The notes under the pieces are model-generated. The model made no database searches. It saw only the letters and a program-made list of their open reading frames with translations, and was not told the origin of the DNA. Below are positions 11,501 to 21,841 of a stretch of DNA of 30,715 nt, piece by piece. The stretch comes from Gnetum montanum (taxonomy: Eukaryota > Streptophyta > Gnetopsida > Gnetales > Gnetaceae), in assembly GCA_015680685.1 (NCBI GenBank), contig MNCI01022150.1, positions 230,755 to 261,469 on the forward strand. The letters are read 5' to 3'. Each line of letters begins with the position of its first letter. Position 1 is the first letter of the stretch. The translations under genes were made by a program, and so were the position numbers.

Positions 11501-14500
11501 GTGTTTATGTTTAGACTTCGTTCAATATTCAAAGAGAATCAAAGAGTATTCAAACCGTCAAATGAAAATGTGCAGCAACATTAGTATATTTACTAAACAA
11601 TCTTTCTTCATATGCCCTTTCATTATTGCAATTCTAGCAAACAAGTTGCCTCTTATTTGCCTTCCTGACATCATTAACCACCAACACAGTATATGCAAAC
11701 AAAGAATGCACAAACTCAAAGTAACCATAATAATGATGCTTCTCCATCTTGAGCCCGCTCACAAACTCATCATAATCCACAGCCATAAAGTATTAGTACT
11801 AACCATGATTACCAGAATACCCAACTATTCACAAAAGAACCTAGCCAGATCATTAATTATTCATCACTTAAAACCTAGCTGCCAACAATTTCAAGATGTA
11901 CTACCATGGCATTAAATCATGCCAAAAATGGAAATAATGTCTTAAATTGTAGGATTTCCATTAAGTGCATCTATTCATGAAATACACTCTACTACGTATC
12001 CTTACAGCTTTAAAGCATGCATCCAAATTGTTTGGCAATCCTAAACCATCTTCTACTGATAATACTTTATCAAAGATCGAATCATGAATACACATTTGAA
12101 CTACAAGCCAAGATTAAATGCAACCTTAATTGATCATCATGAGACATAGACCAAGGTTCTCTTGCAAGGGTCAAATCCTACACGAGTTCATATAACAAAT
12201 CTATTACTTCATTATCGCAATTCACAATGCTGTTTGAATTTTTTGATCACACAGCTGGACTTCAATTCATGGCTTCCATTGAATAAAAAATCATGAAAAG
12301 ATGCACCAAATAGAACTTCAAGAAAAATTACAAGCCAACAAATCCAAATTGCAACATCTTTAGAACTCTTCTTGTTCTGTCTTATGGATCTTCAGACAAG
12401 CAGGTCCTAATCTCCATGAAAAGACTGCAAACACTTGCTTATTTGAAGCCAACAAACATAACATAGGATTACAAGCCCTATTTCACGAAATGAAAACATG
12501 AGTTTTTGCTTTTATGAGCTGTTCCTATGGGTACTGTCACTTTCCTATTGAAACATTAGGTTACAAGTTTGGAAATAATTCTTTTTTATCATTATAGGGA
12601 ATGATTTATACAGAGGAAGTTTTCTTTGGTCAATTACAGGCATCAATGTGTTCCTGAAAATTTGGTTATTTATCTTGTAAATCCACTTTGCAGGTCGAAA
12701 AGAAGCAATTGTTAGCTGAGATAGGCTGCAAAAGTCAGGAATCTTTTTCCAAAAATTACATTACTTGAAGACATTTGAGTAGTAATGGACTTATGATCAG
12801 TGATGGCAATCCTGTTTATGCAGTAAGGAAGTAAGCCTTGTAGGCTATATGTTTTGAATCAGAATACAATATGCCATCCATGGTCCTGTGGAGGATATAA
12901 CCTTAGGCACTACAGGACATTAATGATGGTATGTTAAGGAAGATTGCTTGATAGCTTTGGGTCTCAAATAGACTATGGGTTTATGTGATTCAGGTGATAA
13001 ATGGTGATTTCACTTTTGTTAATGCTCCCAATATTACTAATCCCTCCCCAATTTGGAGCAGAGGCTTCAATATACAAGGCAATGGTTTTGTCAACAAGTT
13101 TCTTTGCAAAATCAGCAGTGGAAGTGGTGTGATGAATCACAGTACTCCACAAAGGATGTTTATACTACTTTACACTCATGGAAAGAGTACAATATCTAGT
13201 GAAGATCCAGAATCCCATTTTCACTCCTCATGTATTTCTTTTGCTAGTAAGGTACTCCATGGAAAATTACCCACTCGCCAATTTCTAGCACAAAAAAATA
13301 TTATGGAGGATCCTTGTTGTGTCTTCTGTGATTCAACAACAAAAAGTGGTAATCATCCTTTTGTAAATTGCCCATTCACTTAAAAAATTTGGAATGAGTT
13401 TAGGCATACTTCTCAAAGATCAGCACCTCCAGCTAATTCTATGAGTGATTTTTTATTGGCTTGGCAACATCATTATAGGGACAGCAAAGCAAGGTGCAGA
13501 CAATGTTCTTGTGGTTTATTTGAGTTATAATGTAGTAGGAACAAAATTTTAGAGTTTGTCAACACAGGCCATGGAGCCTGACGTTGTTGTGAGTTGCTTC
13601 TTTGGCTCTATGGAGGGATGTTGCAAAATTTCAAAGGAACTTAAACTGGAACAATGTTGTTTAATCATAACTCTAAATGAAGAATATAGATGGTAGTTCA
13701 TATTAAGCTTTGATGAAATTTTATATTTTGTCTGCTTTTGTCTTCTATAAATGGAATTACCTATTTTGGTGACCCAGCCACTATAGATCCAAGGATGTCT
13801 ATTTTAAAAAATAAAATAAATTAAAATAACATCAAAGGTTTGTAGGCTATATGATGAACTTCAGTCTTTCTAAATTCCATATAAAAGCTTAAAAATTGGA
13901 GATTGTATTGTGGTGAAAATAGAAAAGAAATATAAAACAGAAGAAAATTAAATGAAAATAATTCCATTAAAATAAAATTATTTTTTGAATTTATTTGTCA
14001 CATACCAAGAGCCTGTCTCTTCTGGAAAGGTGAAGAACCAACATATGAGGGCCCAGGTCCATTAACATCATTCATGGATTCATTATCTTCAGTATTATCA
14101 CTGGAGGAGAGGTACATCTGATCCACATCCATGAGGTGTGATAGATGTACAGCTCTTGGCTTTGAAATAAAGCTATCACTTGACCTGCAAGTTTCCAATG
14201 CATGCCAAACACTCACTTTTGAAACAGTACTCTGAGCCCTGTGTGTGATCCTTGCTGCCCCATGAAGACACAGTACAAAGCCTGTTACCTGGACAGTCGC
14301 ACATACCTAGAATTTCAAATAAGATATGATAAATTTAAGGAAACAAAAACAAGAAAAGGACTTGAAAATCAATGTAAATGATGTTAAAAATAGGCAAGTA
14401 TCATAACAAAGAGCCAAATAAGTTATCAAAATGAATATGAAATTCTGTTTTATAAACAACAACTAATAATGCCTTCTTTATTAGCCATCTTTTTGCTAAC

Positions 14501-17500
14501 TAGGTTACATTATAATATTAAAACATTCAAATTATTAGAAAACTTGTACTCTACCACCACTAACATTGAATATTAACTCCATCTACAGGGGTATAACCCT
14601 GATATTAAAGTGGACAGGGATTCATTTGGGGGCCACCATATGGAGTGATGGTATGGTGCTTGCTTCTCAAGTTGTAAGGCTTAGGTACAAGCCTGGGCAC
14701 AACCACTCAAAACCTGTTAAATTTTTCACTCATCTACCAACCCTTTGGGAACCCCGCTTGGCAAGATGAGCATTGAGTCAATATGACTAATGTGAAGAAA
14801 TAAAAAGTAGAAAAAAGCAATAGTGAATGCCCTTGTTTTTAGATATTGCTTGCCTGGTACATTTATGAATATATATCTTATGCTTTTATGATGAATGATA
14901 GATTTGGTCTATGTGTGTATGCATAATTTAATGATTTAATAATGGATGATAATAATAATGAAGTATTTGTTTGCAGTTATGAATATAATTTTTTATTATG
15001 GCTTATTTATGCTATAATTTCACATGTGCACTGACCTGGTTGAACTGTAGTCAGGCACCATGGATTGGATGGGCATTTGGCATTGGGTACTGCATCAGGT
15101 GTATATGGTGCGATAATGCGTGATGTTTGTTTGTGTTTGATGAATGCATGTTAATGTAGCCGAATTTTATTTTATGAAAGTTTGGTTTGAGTAGACTCAT
15201 GAGTTTGGGTTATTTAGGTTTAGAAGGATTTGGAATTGGACTAACAGAGGGTAAGTTAGTATGTTTAGAAATAGTTCGCAGCTATAGTTGTTTGGTAGGT
15301 TCTAACCAAAAACCCTATGGCCCCTTAGGTAGCCTTCATCAATTAAATTTAACAGTGAGATGTGATTAGTCCATTAGAAAAGTTGAGGATCAACTAAGAG
15401 TCAACTTTCAATTCAGTTGCAGTGATTGGATCTGAGCCTTTGGTCTATAAATAACCAAAATCCCATGCATATTTTCCCACATTTAACATCTCATTAAACC
15501 AGAGAGAGAAATTCTGTCAAATAAGAATGAGAGGGGGAGAAATAGCATTTTCATATGAGGGTTATGAGTCTGCAGCAAGAGTCTCTGATAATAAACCCTT
15601 TTTCCCTTTGCTTTTTTCCTCTGTAAGAATTTACCTTTGTTCCCTTATGATGATGCTTTCACAAACTAATGTTTCCAGTGAGGGTTTTAGCAAGGTAGGA
15701 AGAGAGCTTGGGCTATGGTTTGATTTTTGTTGAAACAGGTAGTGATTTACTATTGCATTTCTTTCTTTTGTTCAGGATCTACACAGTTTCTGCGTATGCA
15801 CAAAAATGGATTGATTTTGTCCCATGTTTGGCACGGTGACCATTTTTGCTTCTCTAACCAATTTGGCCTTGTGTTTGGCACGAAGGCCCTGCTGATTTTT
15901 TTTTTTTCAAAAAAAAAAAAAGAGGACTTTAACTCCATCTTTGGCACAGATGTTTAAAAATATGTCCACTCTTATAGCTCCTACTGACCATCACCATCGC
16001 TGACCCAGTAGTAGCAACTCCCACCATAATAATGGCCCTATTTGTCACCAACTACAAAGTAATTCACAATCAATGCCACCAAAACCCTTAAAACTACATT
16101 GCCCTTAGTGTTCAGCTACTCTGCATGATGAAACCTCTGCCTGCTATATTTAAAAACCACACTTGTCATTGATATTGTCATTGTGTCCATCATGCGCATC
16201 ACATTCATATCACAGCTCACCGATTAATGTAAACAAGCAAGCTCCTAGAACACCCCCTTGGATTCACTAGAAGAGGAGTGGACTCCTTCAAAGGACCTAG
16301 ATTCCTAAAACCAAAAGAAGGTCCAAACACAAAGTGCATCCTGTCATATTAGAACAAAAGAGTGAGCAGGTAATGGATGCAAAGTAATCAATGGCAACTA
16401 AGAAGCATGGCCTTGTCAGAATCATAAGCCTGATGTAAAGGACGTACAGGCTTTTGAGGAAGACCTTTGATATAGGAGACTAGCCCCTTACTTTTTAGTG
16501 CCTTGAGAACATGCAAGCTGCCACAAAGTCGTTTCACAAATCATTACTTCCTAGGTCTCCACAAAACAAAGAAAAGAAAGATCGTATCAGACTTAAGTCA
16601 TAACCACTACCAAGCCGGAAAACCATAAACCAATCCACAACAGTTCATGGGTCACTTCATGTAACCCATCCATGTACATTCCATGACCATCTTGACCATG
16701 CTTATGTGTGTCCTTGGATCCCACCCCTGCCTGCTAGTGGGCACCTGTTGGTAGGCAAGAGTGGAACCCAGAGACACATGTTTAAATAATACAAAAAATA
16801 TTTTATGTATGAACCAATTTGTGTAGAACAGTGGTATGCAATTGAGTGCAAGGTTGAGTGTTCAATTCCTTAATTTGACAAATTTTATATCTATTATCAC
16901 ATATACTTAGAATTTTTTCAAGCTGGACAACTTCGTATGGGCATATATGTATGTCATGCATACCCTGATCTGACATGCATCCGCCACATAACAGATGTGG
17001 ATCGGTTTATGGTTTGCCCTACCAAGCCCATTGCCATAGCTAACTAGGTCTTCTACATATAAAGGGTTTACCTATAAACACAACTCCAAGTGAAATAGGT
17101 CACTGATGGAGTCCTTGGATACAAAAAGACCTGCCAAAGAGAAACAATGCCTTGAGTTGGCAACACATCCTGCATTGTTCTACTACCCGCAATGACTTAG
17201 GTCTTCATTGTCTCCTTGGACCCGACAGACTAAGATCACCTGCCTTATGCACAGGATCAGCCTTCAGATTCTATTGTTGCAAGTGACTAGGAAGGAGTGG
17301 TTTTCCATGATGACTACACATACGCTCACCTGTGCCATAGGTGCACACCCCAGAAACCAGTATGGAAGAATGACATAATCAACCTTGTCCTAATTCTAGC
17401 ATCTTTACAACTAGACTTTCTTGCACTGTTGGAATAGATAGTAATGTAAAAAATATTAGCTACTAGACTTTTTTAGAAGTTTCTAAAAGACTGAAAAATA

Positions 17501-20500
17501 TGTCTAGGTTCAATGAACCTTAAATTAGCTTGAAAGCAACCACATGTATAAATTGAGATGAAAGGTAATAGAATTGATTGTGTAAATGTTTGCCCTTGTT
17601 TGGTATGGGCTCAAGACTTTCTTTCAGTTTCTCATCTTTCATTATGGCTTCCAATGTGTGGTTGGTTTCATTTCCATTGTGCTAATCCATTGTGATAATT
17701 TTTGTTTCCAATAGCAAACTCTATTATTATAAATGGGCCCTAACAATGGTATTAGAAATCAGAAAACCAAATAACAAGTTAAATGCAGCCTAATAGCATG
17801 GCCAGCATGAATGGCTATTCTTGCCTACTCTAGGTTTTATCATCTCCCTGCCATGTGCTTTTTTTTCAGGTTGGAACTGCTTTTATTGGTGCTTTGGTAA
17901 TTACTTATTTTAAGTTGGTATAGGTATGTGCCAACAAAGCTTCTCCAATAGGTAATGATATAAATTAGTGTCTATTGTTATCTTGTCTTGCATGCAGTGA
18001 AGGTCTATGTCTCAGATTTGGCGAGATTTTTGCGAATTGTCATACCAATGGCCTTAATGTTTTGGGATGTTAGCTATGCTGCCCCCAAGAGCTTAGTGTA
18101 TGGAACTTTTTGATGGAATATAGGCAGTTAATGCCCACCTCAGTTTGCCCAAAAAGAGGATCTGCTATTTCATAATGTGCTTGCTAAAAGTTTGAGCTAT
18201 TAATGTATATGAGAACTACTTTCCATTGAGAATACGAAGCTTATGAGTATTTGAAATCTAGTTTATTTGACTTCTTTGAATTGCTTATCAAAATCCAACA
18301 TTTTTATAAATGTTCCTCTATGATCTCATTTATTTCTAGCTATAATTCGTATGAATGTGCTTTAATCTCATAGCTTTTATATTTAGAAGGATGTTTTCCA
18401 CTTGGATCTAATAATTTTCAAAAGTCATTCAAACAGTTATGAAGAATTTCAAGTGAGTTGAATATATATCAAGATTTTCATTATTTCTTGTTTAAAGCTC
18501 ACAGACTCCTTGATCGCTTGTTTTTCTATCAATTCGACATTGCTTTCAAGTTTTCTTCTCTATTCTCTCTCCATATGAGCACTTCTTATTACAAAATGTT
18601 TAATTTGAGGATCTTTCAGGATACAGTGCATTTCATGCTGTTTTTACATCTTTGGACATTAATCATCAAAATCTACTTCATTGCTATCAAATTCTTATTA
18701 AATGTTAAAGATCACATCCATTGGAGTCTTGATCCATCGTTGTCCATTTAAAATGGATCAGATTATCTTTGAGCATGTTTTAAGTCAATTTCTTCACTTC
18801 GCAGCACTCCTACTCCATTGCAACTGCCATCATGACCGTCAAAAAGCCTACAGTCAAGTTGTGCTGCTATCAGATTGAACTGCTTGATCCCCTCCTGAAC
18901 AGGTCACAGCCAACTAGCATCAACTGTCATGACTTGCATTACTCACACGTCCTTCACAGTCTACTCACAACCATTGTTACAACTAAACTGCAACCTAAGA
19001 AAAGCTCAGAGTCTACTTGTGATTGTGCCTTAAAGGCATAGTTTTTAGTGTTTTTTTTTATAACTTCCAGTTGTGATGCATCCCCTGGGGATTAAAGGAA
19101 CACATTTACAATTCAACATCATGTCTGATTGATCGAATTAACTTATGAACGTTGTTTCTTTGTGATGTTTCCCTACAATGAGTGAAAGGAATTTCTATTT
19201 TTGCAAATAAAAGTAAGCTCCTTTGTATCATTTAATTAAATTCCAAATTTGTATCCATCTCTTGGGAATATTCACATAGATAAATTTCCACTACATGGTA
19301 AAGCTTAAAGAAGTTTTTATCAAGTTTTTATAAAGTTTTAAGTCTTGATAAACAATAAAAGATTGTTAACTCAAAATTACAAATCTAGCACCCAGGTGAT
19401 AAAGTTTCAAAACCCTTAACTATATAGGATATCTAAAACTGAACTTTTTTGAATTGCATCAACTGAAACCCTCCTGAATCTATCAGACTACACCAATTTC
19501 AAAATTGGTTTTACAGGATTTGTCCATAACTCAATGTTTCCCACTGGAATTGAATCTATGACCTAGGGTTTTTAGGTCAAGACTCCTACCACTACGCTAA
19601 CATCTTGTTATCTAATTATAATTCATAAACTAATATTAGGATGTTGCACTGTATCTTTTTTGGGTTCTTTCAACAATACTCTCAGATTGCTTCATCACTT
19701 TTACACTATGACAAGTCCTTCTGAAAAATGAATACAAATCAAAAATCATATAAGTTTGAAGACTCCCAAATCCAATCCAAAATGAATATTCTCAAAAGAA
19801 AAAGATTTACTTACAACCAGGTTTCCAGCTCTAATAAAATCAATGTCCCATGAATGGGCAGTTGTGATGAACAATGATACAATCTGGCTGAATGTGATTG
19901 CAACCAATGATGAAAGAATGAAAACACGATATCTGTGACTGATAGTCAGTAACTTTTCGCGTATATGCATATGTTCCACCAGTATCAAGTAGATGTCACG
20001 CATTTGCTGAAAACTTTTTTCAAACTTTTCAAAACTAAGAAGCTGCAGAGTGCACACTAAGCGGAATACAGTGCAGACAAAGAGGAATAAGCTCATTCGA
20101 TAAAGCCATGACAACAATATCACCACTGTGATAATGATATGGTAAATTGCCTTATCTTTAAAGAATGGAATTGTAAAAGAAACTTTAGTGAACCACCAAA
20201 TCTCATAAAGAGTCTTGCCAAGTAAGCAGGGAAAAACAATAAATGCAAGTAACTTGAGTGCTGCCTGCAAAAACAATAAGTATAGCCATTAGGAAGGCGA
20301 AATAAACTTGATGAACATACATGTCTAAAGCAACTTCAAAACTTAACTGTCCGCTATGATTCACATCTGTCCATGCATATTGGTAAGCATTAAATTTTAC
20401 CCACTAATGGTTCTCAACCAAAACCGCTTAAGAAAAAAATTATTGTTAATGATAGCATCCAAATGGTTAGCAATTTCAAATTACTCAACATCACACCAAT

Positions 20501-21812
20501 CATTTTGGAAACAGTAATCCAGAAAGACTGCCCCCAACAATGCTCATCAATACCGCCTAGCAGTAACCAAGGAGCGGTGAAGCATAGGGTTGCAAAAAAA
20601 AATATTTAAATTTGCTACGAAAATTTCATGTGAGCATCTTATGAGATTAATGGCGTAGTATATCAACCATATACAACTTTACAAGGCAGAGATTGAAGGA
20701 ATTGCATATCGGAAGGTGCATGCACATCATGGAAAGTTTTCCATAAGCAACCCTTTCGGTATCCGCATTAGACACCAGTGTCAAAGGGTCAAATGATTTA
20801 CGTCAAGAAAGCATTCAAGCATTGCAGACTTTCTATCAATTTTCAATTTTGGGCGTGCAGATGACAAACCAAATGCCTGCAATACGCAACATATGCACTA
20901 TTGCACAGTTTTCAATCTCGCAGACTTGACTATTTGAGTTATACATCATCCGTTCTTGAATTAGACAAAGTATTCTGAAACAATGAACGAATTGCTAATA
21001 TAAATCCTAAAAGAAACCTCACCATAGTTTAATAAAATTACGAACATAAATGAAAATCACCTCGTTTGTATTTCAATGCTACCGTACTTAAATAAAATTA
21101 CGAACATGAATGAAAATCACCTCATTTGTATTTCAATGCTAATATATAAAGAAACAAGATTGATGATATTATCGAACATACGCACGGTTCATAGAGGCCC
21201 GTGAAACTTAATAAAATTGCATGAAAAGAAACATGGTTTAAAGACCAGTACACTGATCTGCTTTTCCATAGCCAACTGAATCTTGCGCGGCTCCTTCTCG
21301 ACCTGGCTGAAGAGCATATTCTGAAGACCGTGTTTCCTCATATTATGCGAGAGAAACAAGAACGAAATCACAGCCAACGCCGACTCTGATACCTGCACAA
21401 CGATGTCAAGCTGAACCTGCTTGTCCGAGCACTGCGAGCACGACAAGCAAAGCATCGCCACACTTGGAACGACAATTGTGAACAACACGAACGCAATCCG
21501 CGAAAATGTCAAGCGCCAGCGCGACGGATGATATAATCCCAACCACCGCAGAAAGATCTTCAACTTGTTCAGGCTTGCAGACGCCGACGCCACCCTGTGG
21601 CTGCCGAATTCGCTGTAACATTGTGACACATGCCCTTGCCCGTGCCCGTGTCTCCTGGAAATCATCCCATTTTCCGAACTAAGGGCAACGTCGTTTTCTG
21701 CCCCCGTGGAATTGACACTCCCGCAGTTTGAAGAGCCAGAATCCCCCTCATTCACCATTAACAGGTATTCCTGGCATCCCTCTTCGATACCTATGTCTAT
21801 GGCAGCAGCCAT
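8386..21812 (-). CDS. DUF3537 / plant gustatory-receptor-like (GRL) multi-pass membrane protein, 4 exons
   Basis: Joining 21812-21252, 20264-19815, 14306-14006 and 8522-8386 gives 1449 nt, 482 residues plus stop, close to the usual 450-480 of the family. The exons read through in frame; introns (987, 5508 and 5483 bp) are of phase 0, 0 and 1. The order matches DUF3537: variable polar N-terminus (1-80), RWLGLYHPSRWR before TM1 (about 106-126), TM2 (136-155), VFPCLLGKTLYEIWWF around TM3, TM4 with SWLYRMSLFLFVC, an HMHIREKLLTISHRYR loop, TM5, FIRAGN, TM6, an acidic Ser-rich loop ending FQKRQAL, and TM7 after GFVLDRG. The family is annotated in plants as putative extracellular ligand-gated ion channel and has been proposed to share origin and seven-helix fold with insect gustatory/odorant receptors; ligand and location are not shown here. 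No frameshift or internal stop is needed, so the gene looks intact. The exon 1/2 junction is the least certain. Confidence 0.9.
8524..10589. other. Intron 3, distal part: nothing coding recognised
   Basis: AT-rich intron sequence. A run of 13 T at about 9670-9682 may be the (reversed) tail of a retroelement. The 10300-10560 stretch is more GC-rich and may be a fragment of something older. Short ORFs at 8954-9336 and 10136-10321 show no recognisable family. Confidence 0.4.
10590..11300 (+). pseudogene. Ty1/copia pol fragment (pre-integrase to integrase N-part)
   Basis: The frame from about 10592 reads IEGKSTVKMEADGNIKV, then HINVHDVFYIPLLDSLLSEG and GKVSLT...DQRMIRDS, a degraded form of the copia region between protease and GAG-pre-integrase (usual pattern 'DVFYVPGL..NLLSVGQ'). 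Further on, about 11025-11300, IIHLDVMDLMQ, then after a frameshift KGSKYSLVMVYDNSGYA and HSKNEVVSTLKIFK match the start of the integrase core (usual pattern 'IHSDVxGPM...GGSKYFVTFIDDYSRY'). The HLRFGHLN zinc-binding part is missing and stops are present. It lies antisense within intron 3 of the host gene. Confidence 0.72.
11301..13049. other. Intron 3, middle part: no recognisable gene
   Basis: The stretch after the copia fragment (11400-11620) has LTR-like words (repeated GGCTAGTTAATGGCTAG, GAGAATAAATAG) but no matched partner. The ORF at 11562-11915 is His/Ile-rich and unrecognised. 12000-13000 is AT-rich with no coding signal. Confidence 0.35.
13050..13827 (+). pseudogene. LINE (non-LTR retrotransposon) 3' end with RT zinc-binding domain
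   Basis: Two frames joined by a frameshift near 13200-13230 give the zf-RVT pattern: QQWKWCDESQYSTKDVYTTL (W...S.kd.Y) then KVLHGKLPTRQFLAQ (the L-hydrophobic-H-G-x-L-P-T box), DPCCVFCDS (Cys-x2-Cys) and HPFVNCPF-stop-KIWNEF (His...Cys, IW). This block lies C-terminal to the reverse transcriptase in plant LINEs. An A-rich tract (13806-13827) may be the remnant of the 3' tail. The catalytic RT part is absent, as in 5'-truncated insertions. It is antisense to the host gene and close to exon 3. Confidence 0.75.
13828..14005. other. Intron 3, proximal end
   Basis: AT-rich intron start following the GTATGT donor at 14005-14000; no other feature seen. Confidence 0.5.
14006..14306 (-). CDS. GRL gene exon 3 (TM6 and cytosolic acidic loop)
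   Basis: Residues 338-437 plus the first base of codon 438. It begins VCATVQVTGFVLCLHGAARI (TM6), continues THRAQS and a WHALET motif, then a Ser/Asp/Glu/Asn-rich loop, and ends FQKRQAL. Family members show the same sequence of elements: the I-T-H-basic-A-Q motif, the W-H motif and the FQKRQAL box. Acceptor ATTCTAG precedes 14306; donor G|GTATGT follows 14006. Length is 301 nt, so the intron is phase 1. A naive ORF call would start at an internal GTG (14216), which is not a true start; the frame is open and conserved upstream to the acceptor. Confidence 0.92.
14307..15430. other. Intron 2, distal part: nothing recognised
   Basis: AT-rich, short ORFs at 14566-14769 and 15187-15369 without family resemblance. 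Confidence 0.4.
15444..15452 (+). promoter_or_regulatory. Candidate antisense TATA box in intron 2
   Basis: GTCTATAAATAACC on the plus strand, followed about 30-60 bp later by a pyrimidine-containing leader with AGAGAGAGAAA. It could be the promoter of a solo LTR or decayed element; LTR ends were not found. Confidence 0.35.
15460..16600. other. Intron 2: leader-like and repeat-bearing noncoding DNA
   Basis: The word TTTGGCAC occurs three times (about 15819, 15876 and 15940). A T12-C-A13 homopolymer pair lies at 15896-15921. No coding family is recognised; the ORFs at 15527-15957 are interpreted as chance. Confidence 0.35.
16617..17018. repeat. Inverted repeat with about 350-bp loop
   Basis: AAACCATAAACCAATCCACA near 16620-16640 matches, in reverse complement, 16995-17015 (ATCGGTTTATGGTTT) with one mismatch in the core, and weaker similarity continues into the loop side. 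It could be a foldback element or an inverted duplication. Confidence 0.55.
16824..16869 (+). repeat. Weak tRNA-derived SINE-like head
   Basis: TAGAACAGTGG (16824-16834) resembles box A and GTTCAATTCC (16860-16869) resembles box B of an RNA polymerase III promoter. The spacing is short and no tail was found, so this is only a candidate. Confidence 0.3.
17019..19500. other. Intron 2, proximal half: mostly nothing recognised
   Basis: Contains two plus-strand exon-like islands (17870-17923 and 17998-18113), described as a finding. The ORFs at 18458-18751 and 18832-19041 are AT-driven with no family resemblance. The rest is AT-rich intron. Confidence 0.4.
19500..19605 (-). repeat. tRNA-derived SINE-like element (head with A and B boxes)
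   Basis: On the minus strand TAGCGTAGTGG (19599-19589) fits box A and GATTCAATTCC (19556-19546) fits box B, about 32 bp apart as in tRNA genes. The intervening sequence has no intact anticodon arm, and no mature tRNA can be folded through the acceptor stem, so a SINE head or tRNA-pseudogene is favoured. The body probably continues to lower coordinates (towards about 19350), where an AATAAAAG-like tail lies. It is in the same orientation as the host gene. Confidence 0.55.
19815..20264 (-). CDS. GRL gene exon 2 (TM3-TM5 core)
   Basis: Residues 188-337, 150 codons with no stop. This is the most conserved block: FPCLLGKTLYEIWWF, SWLYRMSLFLFVCTVFRLVC, a charged linker with FEKFEKSFQQM, ILVEHMHIREKLLTISHRYR, then TM5 (FILSSLVAITFSQIVSLFIT) and FIRAGNLV. 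The acceptor is a strong pyrimidine tract ending TTTTTGCAG just before 20264. The donor at 19814 is a consensus GTAAGT. An alternative acceptor at 20260 exists, paired with the alternative exon 1 donor. Confidence 0.93.
20265..21251 (-). other. GRL intron 1
   Basis: AT-rich 987-bp intron. It holds a two-copy 60-bp tandem duplication; no other feature seen. Confidence 0.7.
21031..21141. repeat. 60-bp tandem duplication in intron 1
   Basis: 21031-21090 (AATAAAATTACGAACAT...) is repeated at 21091-21141 with two visible differences in the shared part (both A/G transitions). The second copy ends about 10 bp short. Confidence 0.85.
21252..21812 (-). CDS. GRL gene exon 1 (N-terminus, TM1 and TM2)
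   Basis: Residues 1-187. The chosen ATG at 21812 has a good plant context (GCT before, GCT after) and is the first Met in this frame; the frame stays open further upstream but without Met. The N-terminus is low-complexity and polar (Gly/Ser/Asn, then a GHGQGH patch), as expected for the cytosolic tail. RWLGLYHPSRWR leads into TM1 (AFVLFTIVVPSVAMLCLSC), then SQCSDKQ, and TM2 (VQVSESALAVISFLFLS). The donor is not strong: AGT|GTACTG (exon end 21252) keeps phase 0 and gives a gapless fit to the family, while A|GTGTAC (exon end 21254) would need the downstream acceptor 4 bp inside exon 2. Translation past 21252 loses family resemblance. Confidence 0.86.
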
Positions 21813-21841
21813 AGCAACAAGTGCATTCCTAGATGCTAATG

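Noticed and set aside
18458-18751. 97-codon hydrophobic ORF in intron 2
   Set aside because: Phe/Leu/Ile-rich composition expected from T-rich DNA, and no family resemblance.
19546-19605. Functional tRNA gene
   Set aside because: A and B boxes are present but cloverleaf stems do not pair through, so a SINE or tRNA-derived relic is favoured.
21406-21621. Minus ORF inside exon 1
   Set aside because: Alternative frame of the GRL exon, no own motifs.
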